Part shown: positions 1 through 8,042 of the stretch, in pieces
Layout: each line of letters begins with the position of its first letter
Numbering within the stretch: the first letter of the stretch is position 1
From: Thiogranum longum
GTDB lineage: Bacteria; Pseudomonadota; Gammaproteobacteria; DSM-19610
NCBI RefSeq assembly: GCF_004339085.1
Contig: NZ_SMFX01000001.1
Location: 1,005,227-1,069,226, forward strand
Length of the DNA stretch: 64,000 nt
Direction: 5' to 3'
Made by a program: the position numbers and the translations under genes
The notes under the pieces: model-generated
What the model was told of the DNA's origin: nothing
Databases searched by the model: none
What the model saw: only the letters and a program-made list of their open reading frames with translations

Positions 1-479
1 CTGAAACCCTGGCGCCGGAACTGCCACTGGAACCCTTTCCCCCGCTTCGTGAACCCGTACCGGCAAGTCGGGCCATCCTGACAGAGCCTGCCGGCGCCAA
101 AGTCGCGCAACAGTCCTCTCCGCCGACGCAAGCCGTTGAAGAACCAGTGCCTGCACCAGAGCCGGCTGTGATTGTGCCGCCAGCGCCCGTCGCGGCACCG
201 GCAAAGCCCCTGCCGATTGAAAAGCCGGTAACCGAGCCACTTAAAGGTAGCTGGGTCGTGCAGGTAGTCAGTCTGTCGAGTGAATCGAATGCCCTGGCGT
301 TGCGGGACAAACTGCGCAAGGGCGGTTTTGCGACCCAGGTCGAGCAGGTGCGGGTGGATGGCAAGGCCCGCTACCGGGTGCGCGTTGGACCTTTCCTGGA
401 TCGTGCCGAGGCGGACCGCGTCAGAAAACAGGTCGCGGAGCGTTTCGACCAGAATGGCCGGGTAATGTCGTATCCGTAA
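1..479 (+). CDS. SPOR-domain protein, DedD-like (5' end outside window)
   Basis: The frame is open from the left edge (codons in phase from base 3), so only the C-terminal ~159 residues are visible. A Pro/Ala/Glu-rich linker runs to about base 240, followed by a ~75-residue SPOR domain that begins GSWVVQVVSL and carries the usual second half RYRVRVGPF. SPOR domains bind denuded septal peptidoglycan; DedD-type proteins have an N-terminal membrane anchor, a linker and this domain, and act at the division site. The position directly before cvpA and purF is the known dedD-cvpA-purF order. The anchor is off the window, so DedD identity is inferred from context. Confidence 0.8.
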   Translation, partial: ETLAPELPLEPFPPLREPVPASRAILTEPAGAKVAQQSSPPTQAVEEPVPAPEPAVIVPPAPVAAPAKPLPIEKPVTEPLKGSWVVQVVSLSSESNALALRDKLRKGGFATQVEQVRVDGKARYRVRVGPFLDRAEADRVRKQVAERFDQNGRVMSYP

Positions 480-571
480 TTAATCGTTCGCCTTCACTGT
501 CCTGCTTCGAGTAAAATACCGCCATTGCGACATCGGCCTGAGAGGCCCGGGATATACATGCAGGTTCTGGT

Positions 572-1063
572 TTGATCTGGGTCGATTACTTCATTCTGGC
601 GATCATCACAATTTCTGCGCTACTGAGCTTGTGGCGCGGATTTTTCAAGGAAGCACTGTCGCTGGTGACCTGGGTAGCGGCATTGTGGGTGGCGATGCTG
701 TATTTCGGTGATTTCAGCGGTTACCTGTCGCAGTGGATCGAAACCCCGTCAGTACGCCGATGGGTGGCGTTTGCCGTTCTGTTTGTGGCGACAGTCATTG
801 CGGGTGGCGTAGTGAATTTCCTGGTTGGCAAGCTGGTGGAGAAATCCGGGCTTAGCGCGACTGACCGGGCGCTGGGTATGGTGTTTGGTGTGGCACGTGG
901 TGCCGTAATCGTGGCCGTACTGGTAATGCTGGCAGGATTGACATCAGTGCCGCAGGATCCCTGGTGGAACGAGTCGCTGCTGCTGGCGCATTTTCAGGAC
1001 ATGGCGATGTGGTTGCGCAGTTTTCTGCCCGCCAGCATCGCGGAAAACATTCAATTCGGGTAA
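572..1063 (+). CDS. cvpA: CvpA family inner-membrane protein
   Basis: A 163-residue protein of normal CvpA length with four hydrophobic segments (about residues 5-25, 28-48, 66-86 and 105-125). It starts MIWVDYFILAIITISALLSL and has the family motif WRGFFKEALSL in the first cytoplasmic loop. CvpA was first described in E. coli for colicin V production and is linked to envelope homeostasis; its molecular activity is not settled. The start is TTG at 572; the only nearby ATG (558) runs into a stop after five codons. It lies 15 bp before purF, as in E. coli and Pseudomonas, and is probably cotranscribed with it. Confidence 0.93.
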   Translation: MIWVDYFILAIITISALLSLWRGFFKEALSLVTWVAALWVAMLYFGDFSGYLSQWIETPSVRRWVAFAVLFVATVIAGGVVNFLVGKLVEKSGLSATDRALGMVFGVARGAVIVAVLVMLAGLTSVPQDPWWNESLLLAHFQDMAMWLRSFLPASIAENIQFG

Positions 1064-1078
1064 GCGAAGGTCGGGCTT

Positions 1079-2590
1079 GTGTGTGGCATAGTCGGTATTG
1101 TTTCAAATGGTGCGGTCAATCAGTCAATTTATGACGCGCTGACCATTCTCCAGCATCGCGGGCAGGACGCTGCCGGTATCATGACCTGCGAGGGTAGTCA
1201 GCTCTACCTGCGCAAGAGTAATGGTCTGGTGCGCGATGTCTTTCACACCCGCCACATGCTGCGGCTGCGCGGCAAGATGGGCATAGGTCATGTCCGTTAT
1301 CCCACGGCGGGTTGTGAAAGTTCGGCAGAAGCCCAGCCTTTCTATGTGAATTCACCCTATGGCCTGACGCTGGCACACAATGGCAACCTGGTGAATGCCG
1401 AGTCGCTGAAAAAGAATCTGTTTCGCGAAGATCTGCGTCATATCAATACGGATTCCGATTCTGAAGTATTGCTCAATGTGTTCGCCCATGAGTTACAGCG
1501 GCGTGGCAAGTTGCGCATCAATGCCGATGATGTGTTTGCTGCCGTCTCCGGCGTGCACCAGCGCTGCAAGGGTGCATATGCAGCGGTGGCCATGATTACC
1601 GGTTTCGGAGTCGTGGCATTCCGTGACCCGCACGGTGTGCGGCCACTGGTGTATGGCCGCCGTAAAAACAGTGAGGGCTATGATTACATGGCGGCTTCCG
1701 AGAGCGTCGCACTCGACTCACTGGGTTTTGAGCTGATCGATGACGTACGCCCGGGCGAGGCGGTATTTCTCGGTTACGATGGCAGTATCGTAACGCGCCA
1801 GTGCGCCGATCAACCATCATATTCGCCGTGTATATTCGAACACGTCTACCTGGCGCGTCCTGATTCCATTATTGATAATGTCTCTGTCTACAAGGCGCGT
1901 TTGCGCATGGGCGAGGCGCTGGCAGAAAAGATCGAGCGTGAACGTCCGCAGCACGATATCGACGTCGTGATCCCCATCCCGGATACCAGCCGCACGGCAG
2001 CCTTGCAGCTGGCCAATACGCTGGGCATCAAGTACCGCGAAGGTTTTATCAAGAACCGCTATATCGGCCGCACCTTTATCATGCCCGGTCAGCAGCAGCG
2101 CAAGAAGTCGGTGCGCCAGAAACTCAATGCCATTGAGCTGGAATTTCGCGACAAGAACGTGATGCTGGTGGATGACTCCATTGTGCGGGGTACGACATCA
2201 CAGCAGATCATACAGATGGCACGCGATGCCGGTGCCCGCAATGTCTACTTTGCCTCGGCTGCGCCGCCGGTACGCTATCCCAACGTCTACGGTATCGATA
2301 TGCCGACCAAGGATGAGCTGATTGCGCATGGTCGCACGGTGGAGCAGATTGCAGAGGAAATCGGCGCTGACTGGCTGGTGTTCCAGGCGCTCGATGACCT
2401 GGTCGAGGCGGTGCGCAAGGGTAATCCCGATATCAGCGAATTCGACTGCTCGGTGTTTACCGGTGAGTATGTAACCGGTGGCGTGGATGCTGAATACCTC
2501 GATCACATCGAGCAGCTGCGCAGCGATGCCGCCAAGCAGGACCGCCGACTGGCTGACCATGAGGTCATCGAGCTGCACAATAATGCTTGA
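1079..2590 (+). CDS. purF: Amidophosphoribosyltransferase
   Basis: This enzyme transfers glutamine-derived ammonia to PRPP to make phosphoribosylamine, the first committed step of purine synthesis. The N-terminus MCGIVGIV leaves Cys2 as the nucleophile of the Ntn glutaminase domain (about residues 2-235) after Met removal. The C-terminal phosphoribosyltransferase domain has the PRPP loop [13 protein letters not shown] near residue 365. Length (503 residues) is normal for the gammaproteobacterial form. The start is GTG at 1079, fixed by the need for Cys at position 2. It follows cvpA closely and is followed by the metZ leader. Confidence 0.98.
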   Translation: MCGIVGIVSNGAVNQSIYDALTILQHRGQDAAGIMTCEGSQLYLRKSNGLVRDVFHTRHMLRLRGKMGIGHVRYPTAGCESSAEAQPFYVNSPYGLTLAHNGNLVNAESLKKNLFREDLRHINTDSDSEVLLNVFAHELQRRGKLRINADDVFAAVSGVHQRCKGAYAAVAMITGFGVVAFRDPHGVRPLVYGRRKNSEGYDYMAASESVALDSLGFELIDDVRPGEAVFLGYDGSIVTRQCADQPSYSPCIFEHVYLARPDSIIDNVSVYKARLRMGEALAEKIERERPQHDIDVVIPIPDTSRTAALQLANTLGIKYREGFIKNRYIGRTFIMPGQQQRKKSVRQKLNAIELEFRDKNVMLVDDSIVRGTTSQQIIQMARDAGARNVYFASAAPPVRYPNVYGIDMPTKDELIAHGRTVEQIAEEIGADWLVFQALDDLVEAVRKGNPDISEFDCSVFTGEYVTGGVDAEYLDHIEQLRSDAAKQDRRLADHEVIELHNNA

Positions 2591-2623
2591 CGAGAGACAG
2601 TAACGAATCTAATCTCGTCGTTA

Positions 2624-2680
2624 TTGCGCCGATTTGAATTCAGCTTGCGGGCGCATTATAAATCCGGCTAAAGCGAAGGC
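2624..2680 (+). promoter_or_regulatory. SAM-II (SAM-alpha) type riboswitch aptamer candidate upstream of metZ
   Basis: The region can fold as the H-type pseudoknot of SAM-II. P1 is GCGCC (2626-2630) with GGCGC (2650-2654). The intervening loop begins GATTTGAA and ends AGCTTGC. P2 pairs GCTT (2643-2646) with AAGC (2671-2674). The joining strand ATTATAAATC and the conserved-looking GGCTAAAGCG match what I recall of SAM-II consensus. SAM-II aptamers bind S-adenosylmethionine and switch off methionine-synthesis genes, mostly in Alphaproteobacteria. Position, strand and the downstream gene (metZ) all fit. The identity comes from reading, not from a covariance-model search. Confidence 0.72.
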
Positions 2681-2714
2681 GCCTGCCCTCGTACAGCCGA
2701 TGGCGGGTTTTTTT
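2681..2714 (+). terminator. Intrinsic terminator, probable expression platform of the metZ riboswitch
   Basis: Stem GCCTGCC (2681-2687) pairs with GGCGGGT (2702-2708), allowing G-T pairs, and runs straight into seven T (2708-2714). It sits just after the aptamer and 36 bp before the metZ start. The 5' arm overlaps GCGCC (2679-2683), which could instead pair with the aptamer strand GGCGC (2650-2654). That gives a plausible antiterminator when SAM is absent. Confidence 0.6.
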
Positions 2715-2749
2715 GCGCCCGCGGTTATTTCGAGTATAGGAGCCGGGTC

Positions 2750-3931
2750 ATGCCTGACAACAAAGACAGATCGCCTGGGCTGGAAACCCTTGCAGTACGC
2801 GCGGGGCAGCACCGCACGTCAGAAGGCGAGCATTCGGAGCCGATCTTCCCGACATCGAGTTACGTGTTCGATTCGGCGGCTGCAGCAGCTGCACGTTTTT
2901 CCGGTGAGGAACCCGGTAATATCTATTCCCGTTTCACCAACCCGACCGTGCGCACATTCGAGGAACGCCTGGCAGCAATGGAAGGGGGGGAGCGATGCGT
3001 GGCCACTGCTTCCGGGATGTCAGCAATCTATGCGACCTGTGCCGGCCTGTTAAGGAGTGGTGATCATGTCGTGTCATCACGCAGTATTTTCGGCAGCACC
3101 ACCTTGCTGTTCACCAACTTCCTGCAGAAATTCGGTATCGAAACCACTTTTGTTTCGCAGGAAGACGTAGACGAGTGGGCCCGGGCAATTCGTCCGGAGA
3201 CAAAACTACTGTTCCTGGAAACACCTTCAAATCCGCTTACGGCCATTGCCGATATTCGCGCACTGGCGGATCTGGCCCATGCACATGATTGCCTGCTGGC
3301 CGTGGACAACTGTTTTTGTACTCCCGTGTTGCAGCGCCCGCTCGAACTTGGCGCCGATATTGTTATTCATTCTGCCACCAAGTATCTCGATGGTCAGGGT
3401 CGCTGTGTCGGTGGCGCAGTTGTCGGTTCCCGGGACATTGTGGGTGAGGGTGTGTACGGATTCCTGCGGACCTGTGGGCCGAGCATGAGTCCATTCAATG
3501 CGTGGGTATTCCTGAAAGGACTGGAAACGCTGTCGCTGCGCATGAAGGCGCATTGCTGCTCGTCCCAGGTGCTGGCTGAATGGTTGCAGGAACAGCCGAC
3601 GGTAGAGCGGGTGTTCTATCCCGGGCTGGCATCGCATCCGCAGCATGCGCTGGCCAGTACCCAGCAGTCGGGTTATGGCGGTATTGTGTCATTTGAAGTG
3701 AAGGGTGGTCAGACAGCGGCGTGGAAGGTGATCGACAGTACGCAAATCTGTTCCATTACGGCCAACCTGGGTGATGCAAAGACAACAATAACGCATCCGG
3801 CAACCACTACGCATGGTCGCCTGACACCGGAACAGCGTGCAGAAGCGGGTATTTCGGACGGTCTGGTTCGGGTTGCCGTGGGCCTGGAAACGCTGGACGA
3901 CCTGATAGACGACCTTCAGCACGGTCTTTGA
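2750..3931 (+). CDS. metZ: O-succinylhomoserine sulfhydrylase
   Basis: A PLP enzyme of the Cys/Met metabolism family that makes homocysteine directly from O-succinylhomoserine and sulfide. Family motifs are SRFTNPTV (PLP-phosphate region), ETPSNP, DNCFCTP and HSATKYLDG, with the Schiff-base Lys at residue 211. The 393-residue length fits MetZ, and purF-metZ adjacency is the Pseudomonas order. The ATG at 2750 has GGAG (2739-2742) upstream. A SAM-II-like leader and terminator in front suggest feedback by SAM. Close relatives (MetB, MetC, MetY) share the fold; the choice of MetZ rests on overall sequence look and locus. Confidence 0.9.
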   Translation: MPDNKDRSPGLETLAVRAGQHRTSEGEHSEPIFPTSSYVFDSAAAAAARFSGEEPGNIYSRFTNPTVRTFEERLAAMEGGERCVATASGMSAIYATCAGLLRSGDHVVSSRSIFGSTTLLFTNFLQKFGIETTFVSQEDVDEWARAIRPETKLLFLETPSNPLTAIADIRALADLAHAHDCLLAVDNCFCTPVLQRPLELGADIVIHSATKYLDGQGRCVGGAVVGSRDIVGEGVYGFLRTCGPSMSPFNAWVFLKGLETLSLRMKAHCCSSQVLAEWLQEQPTVERVFYPGLASHPQHALASTQQSGYGGIVSFEVKGGQTAAWKVIDSTQICSITANLGDAKTTITHPATTTHGRLTPEQRAEAGISDGLVRVAVGLETLDDLIDDLQHGL

Positions 3932-3950
3932 CTTGAGGAGAGTATCGACG

Positions 3951-4655
3951 ATGGACAAACGGGCTATTTCATATTTTCTGCCACTGCTGGCGGCGATGTT
4001 CTGGCACGCCCTGGCGCATGCTGAAGCAATACCGGTCGGCGACCGGGTCAGTTTTCACGTCGAGGCCAGTCGCGAGGTGCAGAATGACCAGGTTTCCGCA
4101 GTACTTCAGGCGCAAGCCGAGGATCGAGACGCAGCAAAGCTGGCGGATGAGATCAACCGTACCATGAGCTGGGCTCTTCAGCAGGTGAAAACCGGGAAGG
4201 GCGTTATGCCACAGAGCGGGAACTACCGCACCTATCCGGTTTATGAAGATCGCAAAATTGTGCGTTGGCGGGGTGTGCAGGAGCTGCATCTGGAATCACG
4301 TGATGTGGAGGCGCTCAGCCGCTTGCTGGGCAGCTTGCAGGCACGCCTGCAAATCCAGTCGATGCAATTTTCCGTATCTACTGGCACGCGTGATGCCATC
4401 GAGGATGAGCTGATTGCAGAAGCATTGGACGCGTTCCGGAAGCGTGCATCGCTGATTGCCAAAAGCCTGAAAGCCAGCGGGTATGCCCTGCTTGATATCA
4501 ATATCGGTGGTGCAGGCCGACCACCGGTTGTGCCCATGCGTATGGAAAGTGCCGCCCGGGTCAGCGCAGCATCGGTGGCGCCACCGGCGGTAGAGCAGGG
4601 TAGCAGCAGCATCAGCGTGCAGGTCAGTGGTTCGATTCACCTGCTGAGAGAGTAA
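3951..4655 (+). CDS. Periplasmic SIMPL-domain (DUF541) protein
   Basis: A 234-residue protein with a cleavable signal peptide (MDKRAISYFLPLLAAMFWHA, cleavage near AHAEA) followed by a SIMPL/DUF541 domain. The typical features are SFHVEASREVQNDQVSAVLQ, the pairing of Asp/Ala-rich helices with VYEDRKIVRWRGVQEL, and a C-terminal SISVQVSGSIHL strand. DUF541 proteins are periplasmic or outer-membrane-linked oligomers with no agreed function. I chose ATG 3951 over an in-frame TTG at 3933 because GAGGAG lies just upstream and the signal peptide then begins properly. It follows metZ by 19 bp and may be read through from it. Confidence 0.82.
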   Translation: MDKRAISYFLPLLAAMFWHALAHAEAIPVGDRVSFHVEASREVQNDQVSAVLQAQAEDRDAAKLADEINRTMSWALQQVKTGKGVMPQSGNYRTYPVYEDRKIVRWRGVQELHLESRDVEALSRLLGSLQARLQIQSMQFSVSTGTRDAIEDELIAEALDAFRKRASLIAKSLKASGYALLDINIGGAGRPPVVPMRMESAARVSAASVAPPAVEQGSSSISVQVSGSIHLLRE

Positions 4656-4685
4656 TGCGACCGGCGGTGCAGGCAGGGGTCCTGT

Positions 4686-5027
4686 TCAGTGCTCCTCGCA
4701 CAGGCTGATTTTTCCAACGCCCCAGCGCAGGAAATCTTCAAATGCCAGTCGACTTTTTTCTGACAGATCCATGCCGTCGGGCACACGTGAGATATTCACC
4801 GTGCAGGAACTGGAGACGGCGCGATCAATCTTGTCGCCATTATAGTGCGGCATAATGACAAACTGTCTGACCGTCTCGTGCTCGAATTCAAACGGACTGG
4901 AAATCTGCAAGAGATAATAGACTTCGCGCGAGGGGCCGGGGATTACCGCAATTCCTTCGGCAGCAACCGGGTTTTGTCCGGTGTACTCGTACGGCTCGTA
5001 GATTTCGAGGACATGTTGTTGTTTCAT
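4686..5027 (-). CDS. Hypothetical protein (113 residues)
   Basis: I do not recognise a family. The protein starts MKQQHVLEIYEPYEYTGQNP and is a soluble, acidic alpha/beta-looking chain with no signal peptide or membrane segment. ATG 5027 is preferred over an upstream in-frame start at 5084 because AAGGA precedes it at normal spacing. It is convergent with the SIMPL gene and divergent from the ferritin-like gene, with an AT-rich palindromic region between the latter two. Codon use looks like that of its neighbours, so it is probably a real resident gene. Confidence 0.6.
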   Translation of the reverse strand: MKQQHVLEIYEPYEYTGQNPVAAEGIAVIPGPSREVYYLLQISSPFEFEHETVRQFVIMPHYNGDKIDRAVSSSCTVNISRVPDGMDLSEKSRLAFEDFLRWGVGKISLCEEH

Positions 5028-5108
5028 AGGCTTGTCCTTCGATACGGTGCTTTCGAGCATGCCTAAAGTGGTCAGGGCTGTCAAAGCAGAAGCTGTAGAG
5101 ACATTACA

Positions 5109-5143
5109 TTCTACCGTAGAAATATATCATAACAACATGTTAT
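5109..5143. promoter_or_regulatory. AT-rich divergent control region with two palindromes
   Basis: The short gap between the hypothetical gene (minus) and the ferritin-like gene (plus) is strikingly AT-rich. It holds two perfect palindromes: TTCTAC-C-GTAGAA (5109-5121) and ATAACA-ACA-TGTTAT (5129-5143). A -10-like TATGATAAT follows at 5145-5153. These could be operator sites or part of the promoters; no known regulator motif is recognised. Confidence 0.35.
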
Positions 5144-5176
5144 ATATGATAATATATAAATCCATAATTTGGGGAA

Positions 5177-5992
5177 ATGATGCAGAACCTGTTCGACCAG
5201 GCTAAACGTTGCCTTGATTGCAGCGATCCGGTTGAGAAGCTGGCGCTGACGGCGCAAACATTTACAGCGCTGTTGGCCGGGGACCTCAGCCTGGAATCCT
5301 GTCATGCACCGCTGCCCTTCAGCGATGCCGGTCGTCCGCGTCGTCCCAGGCTGGTAGCGCCGCGGGCACTGCCGCGTCGCAGCCCGGCAAGTCGGGAAGG
5401 TCGTATTGCCCTGCTGCATGCCATTGCGCATATCGAGTTCAATGCCATTAACCTGGCATGGGATGCGGTATATCGTTTTCGTGGCCTCCCGGACCGCTAC
5501 TATCATGACTGGTCGCGTGTTGCCGCCGAAGAGGCTTACCATTTCCGTTTGCTGGCCGCACGACTGGCTGAGCTGGGCTCATCATACGGTGACATGGATG
5601 CACACGACGGCCTGTGGGCAACGGCTGCGCGTACTGCCCATGATCCGCTGGTGCGTATGGCGCTGGTGCCACGTGTACTGGAAGCGCGGGGACTGGACGT
5701 GACGCCCGGTATGATTGAGCGGCTGGACAAGGTTGGTGATAATGCTACCGTGGGGTTGCTCGAAATTATCCTGCGCGACGAAATTGGCCACGTGGAAATA
5801 GGGACGCGCTGGTTCCGCCACCTGTGCGCGCAGCGCCGGCTGGATTCCGGGCAGACTTTTCAACGCTTGCTCTCGGAATATATGCAGGGGCAGGTGAGGC
5901 CGCCGTTTCATTACGAAGCACGTCGTCGCGCCGGTTTCAGCGACAGTGAAATGCGTCACCTTGAGGTGATGGCAAAAAAGGATGGTAAGTAA
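5177..5992 (+). CDS. DUF455 family ferritin-like protein
   Basis: A 271-residue, all-helical protein of the DUF455 family, which belongs to the ferritin-like diiron superfamily. Likely metal ligands are in AHIEFNAINLAWDA (about residue 83), EEAYHFRLLAARL (about residue 118) and RDEIGHVEIGTRW (about residue 200), the spaced Glu/His pattern of a four-helix diiron bundle. The substrate is unknown; tRNA-hydroxylase-like or oxidase roles have been suggested for relatives but nothing here settles it. The ATG at 5177 follows a GGGG run. An uncharacterised secreted protein overlaps its end and may be in the same transcript. Confidence 0.85.
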   Translation: MMQNLFDQAKRCLDCSDPVEKLALTAQTFTALLAGDLSLESCHAPLPFSDAGRPRRPRLVAPRALPRRSPASREGRIALLHAIAHIEFNAINLAWDAVYRFRGLPDRYYHDWSRVAAEEAYHFRLLAARLAELGSSYGDMDAHDGLWATAARTAHDPLVRMALVPRVLEARGLDVTPGMIERLDKVGDNATVGLLEIILRDEIGHVEIGTRWFRHLCAQRRLDSGQTFQRLLSEYMQGQVRPPFHYEARRRAGFSDSEMRHLEVMAKKDGK

Positions 5993-6728
5993 ATTGATGA
6001 ATGCTGTGTTTTTTAATACGTTGCTTCGCAGGACAGTCTGTTATGTACTGTTTATTCCGTGCAGTCTGTCTGTAGCCTTGCCGTCAGTCGCTGAAACGCG
6101 TGCAACCGTACTCTGGTACCTGGAACAGGAAGCCGGCAACGAACCCTGGGAAGTGCGCTACATTATTACCGATCACTATTTACGCTCCGACCAGGGTGAC
6201 GGCAGCGTTGACTTTGTTCTGCTGGATCGTCGGGAGAAACAAATCTACAACGTGGTCGAGGACAGTCGAACGATTCTGAATATCGATGGTCGTGGTGAAA
6301 CCGGTAAACGTCCCGAAGCACTCGATATCGAGGTGAAGCGAAGTCATGACAGTGACGCGCCAACGCTGGAAGGCCAGGATTCCACCACACTGAAACTGTT
6401 CGCCGATGGAGAGCTGTGTTATTCAAGTGTGGTTGTCGAGGGCCTGATGGACGATAGCCGTGATGCTTTCGAGGCATTCGCCGATGTACTGGCCGTTCAG
6501 CAGCAGCGTTCAAAGGGAAATACACCAGCTGAATATATTACGCCCTGTTTCCAGGCGCGCTATTTATACAAGGCGGATTTTGATGTGGCGCTGGGATTGC
6601 CCGTGATTACCTGGGGGCCAAAAGGTGAACATCGTCAGCTGCTGCGTTACGAGCGTGACGTGGTGATTGATGATGCCCTGTTTGAGTTGCCGAAGGATTA
6701 CGAACAGTATCAGCCGCTGGCGCCCTGA
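5982..6728 (+). CDS. Secreted protein of unknown function
   Basis: A 248-residue protein with an N-terminal signal peptide (hydrophobic VCYVLFIPCSLSVALPSVA, cleavage near VAETRA) and a beta-rich mature part beginning TRATVLWYLEQEAGNEPWEV. Two Cys (in ELCYSS and TPCFQA) could form a periplasmic disulfide. It overlaps the end of the DUF455 gene by 11 bp, so translation is likely coupled. A second ATG at 5997 is an equally possible start; neither has a strong ribosome site. I recognise no family. Confidence 0.68.
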   Translation: MVSKLMNAVFFNTLLRRTVCYVLFIPCSLSVALPSVAETRATVLWYLEQEAGNEPWEVRYIITDHYLRSDQGDGSVDFVLLDRREKQIYNVVEDSRTILNIDGRGETGKRPEALDIEVKRSHDSDAPTLEGQDSTTLKLFADGELCYSSVVVEGLMDDSRDAFEAFADVLAVQQQRSKGNTPAEYITPCFQARYLYKADFDVALGLPVITWGPKGEHRQLLRYERDVVIDDALFELPKDYEQYQPLAP

Positions 6729-6734
6729 CTGTTC

Positions 6735-7460
6735 TTAAAGGGGCAGTGACTCGAGCCTCAGCCCCCCCTGCCTGTCGGCAAACAGTACACTGCCCCGGTC
6801 AACCCAGTCCCCAAGGACGATACGTGTGAACGGGTGTTGGCCCTGTTCAGCAGGGTGAATGCCCGGGCGGTGTGTATGCCCGTGTATCAGCAGGTCAGCC
6901 TCGTATTGCACCATGAACTGGATTACGGTATCCGGGTTGACATCCATAATGTCGTCGCGTTTGCCCAGGATAGACTGGCGGCTTTCAGCCCGCATCTGCC
7001 GGGCAAGTTGCCGGCGCTCCTGCAGGGGTTTCGCCAGTATCCGCTGTTGCCATAACGGGTCTCGCACCAGGCGGCGGATTTGCTGGTACTCGTGGTCATC
7101 GCTGCACAGCAGGTCACCGTGCATCAGCAGGGTACGGCGCCCATAAAGATCAATGACTGCCGGGTCTGCCGTCAACCGGCAGGCGCTGGCCTTAAGGAAC
7201 TGTTCCCCGATCAGGAAATCCCGGTTGCCGTGCATCAGTGTGACCGGGGTGCCGGCTTTTACACAGTGGTTCAGGGCAACACTGACCTGGCCACAAAGGG
7301 GTGCCGGGTCATCGTCACCGATCCAGGCCTCGAAAAGATCGCCCAGGATATACAAGGCGTCAGCATTGCCTGCCTGCAGGCCAAGCCAGTGAATGAAGCC
7401 GTCGATAACTGCCGGGCGTGCCGGGTCGAGGTGCAGGTCAGAGATGAACAGGGTGGACAA
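6735..7460 (-). CDS. lpxH: UDP-2,3-diacylglucosamine diphosphatase
   Basis: This enzyme hydrolyses UDP-2,3-diacylglucosamine to lipid X and UMP, the fourth step of lipid A synthesis, at the inner membrane. Metallophosphoesterase motifs are all present: ISDLHLD, LGDLFEAWIGDDD, HGNRDFL, MHGD and LIHGHTHRP. I chose TTG at 7460 because the protein then starts STLFISDLHL, aligning with E. coli MATLFIADLHL, and an A/G-rich AGGGGGG lies upstream. A longer TTG start at 7493 is possible. It lies downstream of ppiB on the same strand. Confidence 0.94.
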   Translation of the reverse strand: MSTLFISDLHLDPARPAVIDGFIHWLGLQAGNADALYILGDLFEAWIGDDDPAPLCGQVSVALNHCVKAGTPVTLMHGNRDFLIGEQFLKASACRLTADPAVIDLYGRRTLLMHGDLLCSDDHEYQQIRRLVRDPLWQQRILAKPLQERRQLARQMRAESRQSILGKRDDIMDVNPDTVIQFMVQYEADLLIHGHTHRPGIHPAEQGQHPFTRIVLGDWVDRGSVLFADRQGGLRLESLPL

Positions 7461-7499
7461 GAGAGGGTATGCCCCCCTGTGACGGGGAGGCAATTGTCA

Positions 7500-7997
7500 T
7501 CAATCTTCGACGGTAACTTTCTCGATAACGACATCTTCAGCAGGCACGTCCTGGTGTCCGCCGCTGTTACCGGTAGTGACTTTTTCGATGTCCTGTACAA
7601 CATCCATGCCATCGGTCACTTTACCGAATACACAATAGCCCCAGCCTTGTGCATTGGGTGCTGTGAAATTCAGGAAACCATTGTCCTTGGCATTGATGAA
7701 GAACTGCGCAGTGGCGGAGTCCGGGTCCGGTGTACGTGCCATGGCAATGGTGCCGAGGTCATTTGTCAGACCGTTGTCTGCTTCATTCTTGATCGGTTCG
7801 CGGGTTGTTTTCTGTGTCATGCCTGGCTCAAAGCCACCACCCTGAATCATAAAACCGGGGATGACGCGGTGGAAAATAGTACCGTCATAAAAACCGGATT
7901 TGGCATATTCAGCAAAATTGGCGACGGTAATCGGTGCTTTTTCTTCATCGAGCTCGAGCACGATGGTGCCCTTGTTGGTTTGCATCTGGACTTTCAT
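7500..7997 (-). CDS. ppiB: Cytoplasmic peptidyl-prolyl cis-trans isomerase B (cyclophilin)
   Basis: A 165-residue bacterial cyclophilin without signal peptide that catalyses X-Pro cis-trans isomerisation. Core motifs are [37 protein letters not shown] and [15 protein letters not shown], holding the catalytic Arg and the substrate-pocket Phe/Met/Gln residues. It lies between a secreted paralogue upstream and lpxH downstream, the latter within 40 bp, which suggests one minus-strand transcript. A good GGAGACAA-type ribosome site precedes ATG 7997. The ppiB-lpxH pairing is common in gammaproteobacteria. Confidence 0.96.
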   Translation of the reverse strand: MKVQMQTNKGTIVLELDEEKAPITVANFAEYAKSGFYDGTIFHRVIPGFMIQGGGFEPGMTQKTTREPIKNEADNGLTNDLGTIAMARTPDPDSATAQFFINAKDNGFLNFTAPNAQGWGYCVFGKVTDGMDVVQDIEKVTTGNSGGHQDVPAEDVVIEKVTVED

Positions 7998-8042
7998 GGT
8001 TGTCTCCTGGTGAATCCTGTTGCGGGTGGCTGCACGCGCAGT

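Noticed and set aside
2634-3053. Plus-strand open frame covering the metZ leader
   Set aside because: It overlaps metZ in another frame and the riboswitch-like RNA explains the leader better.
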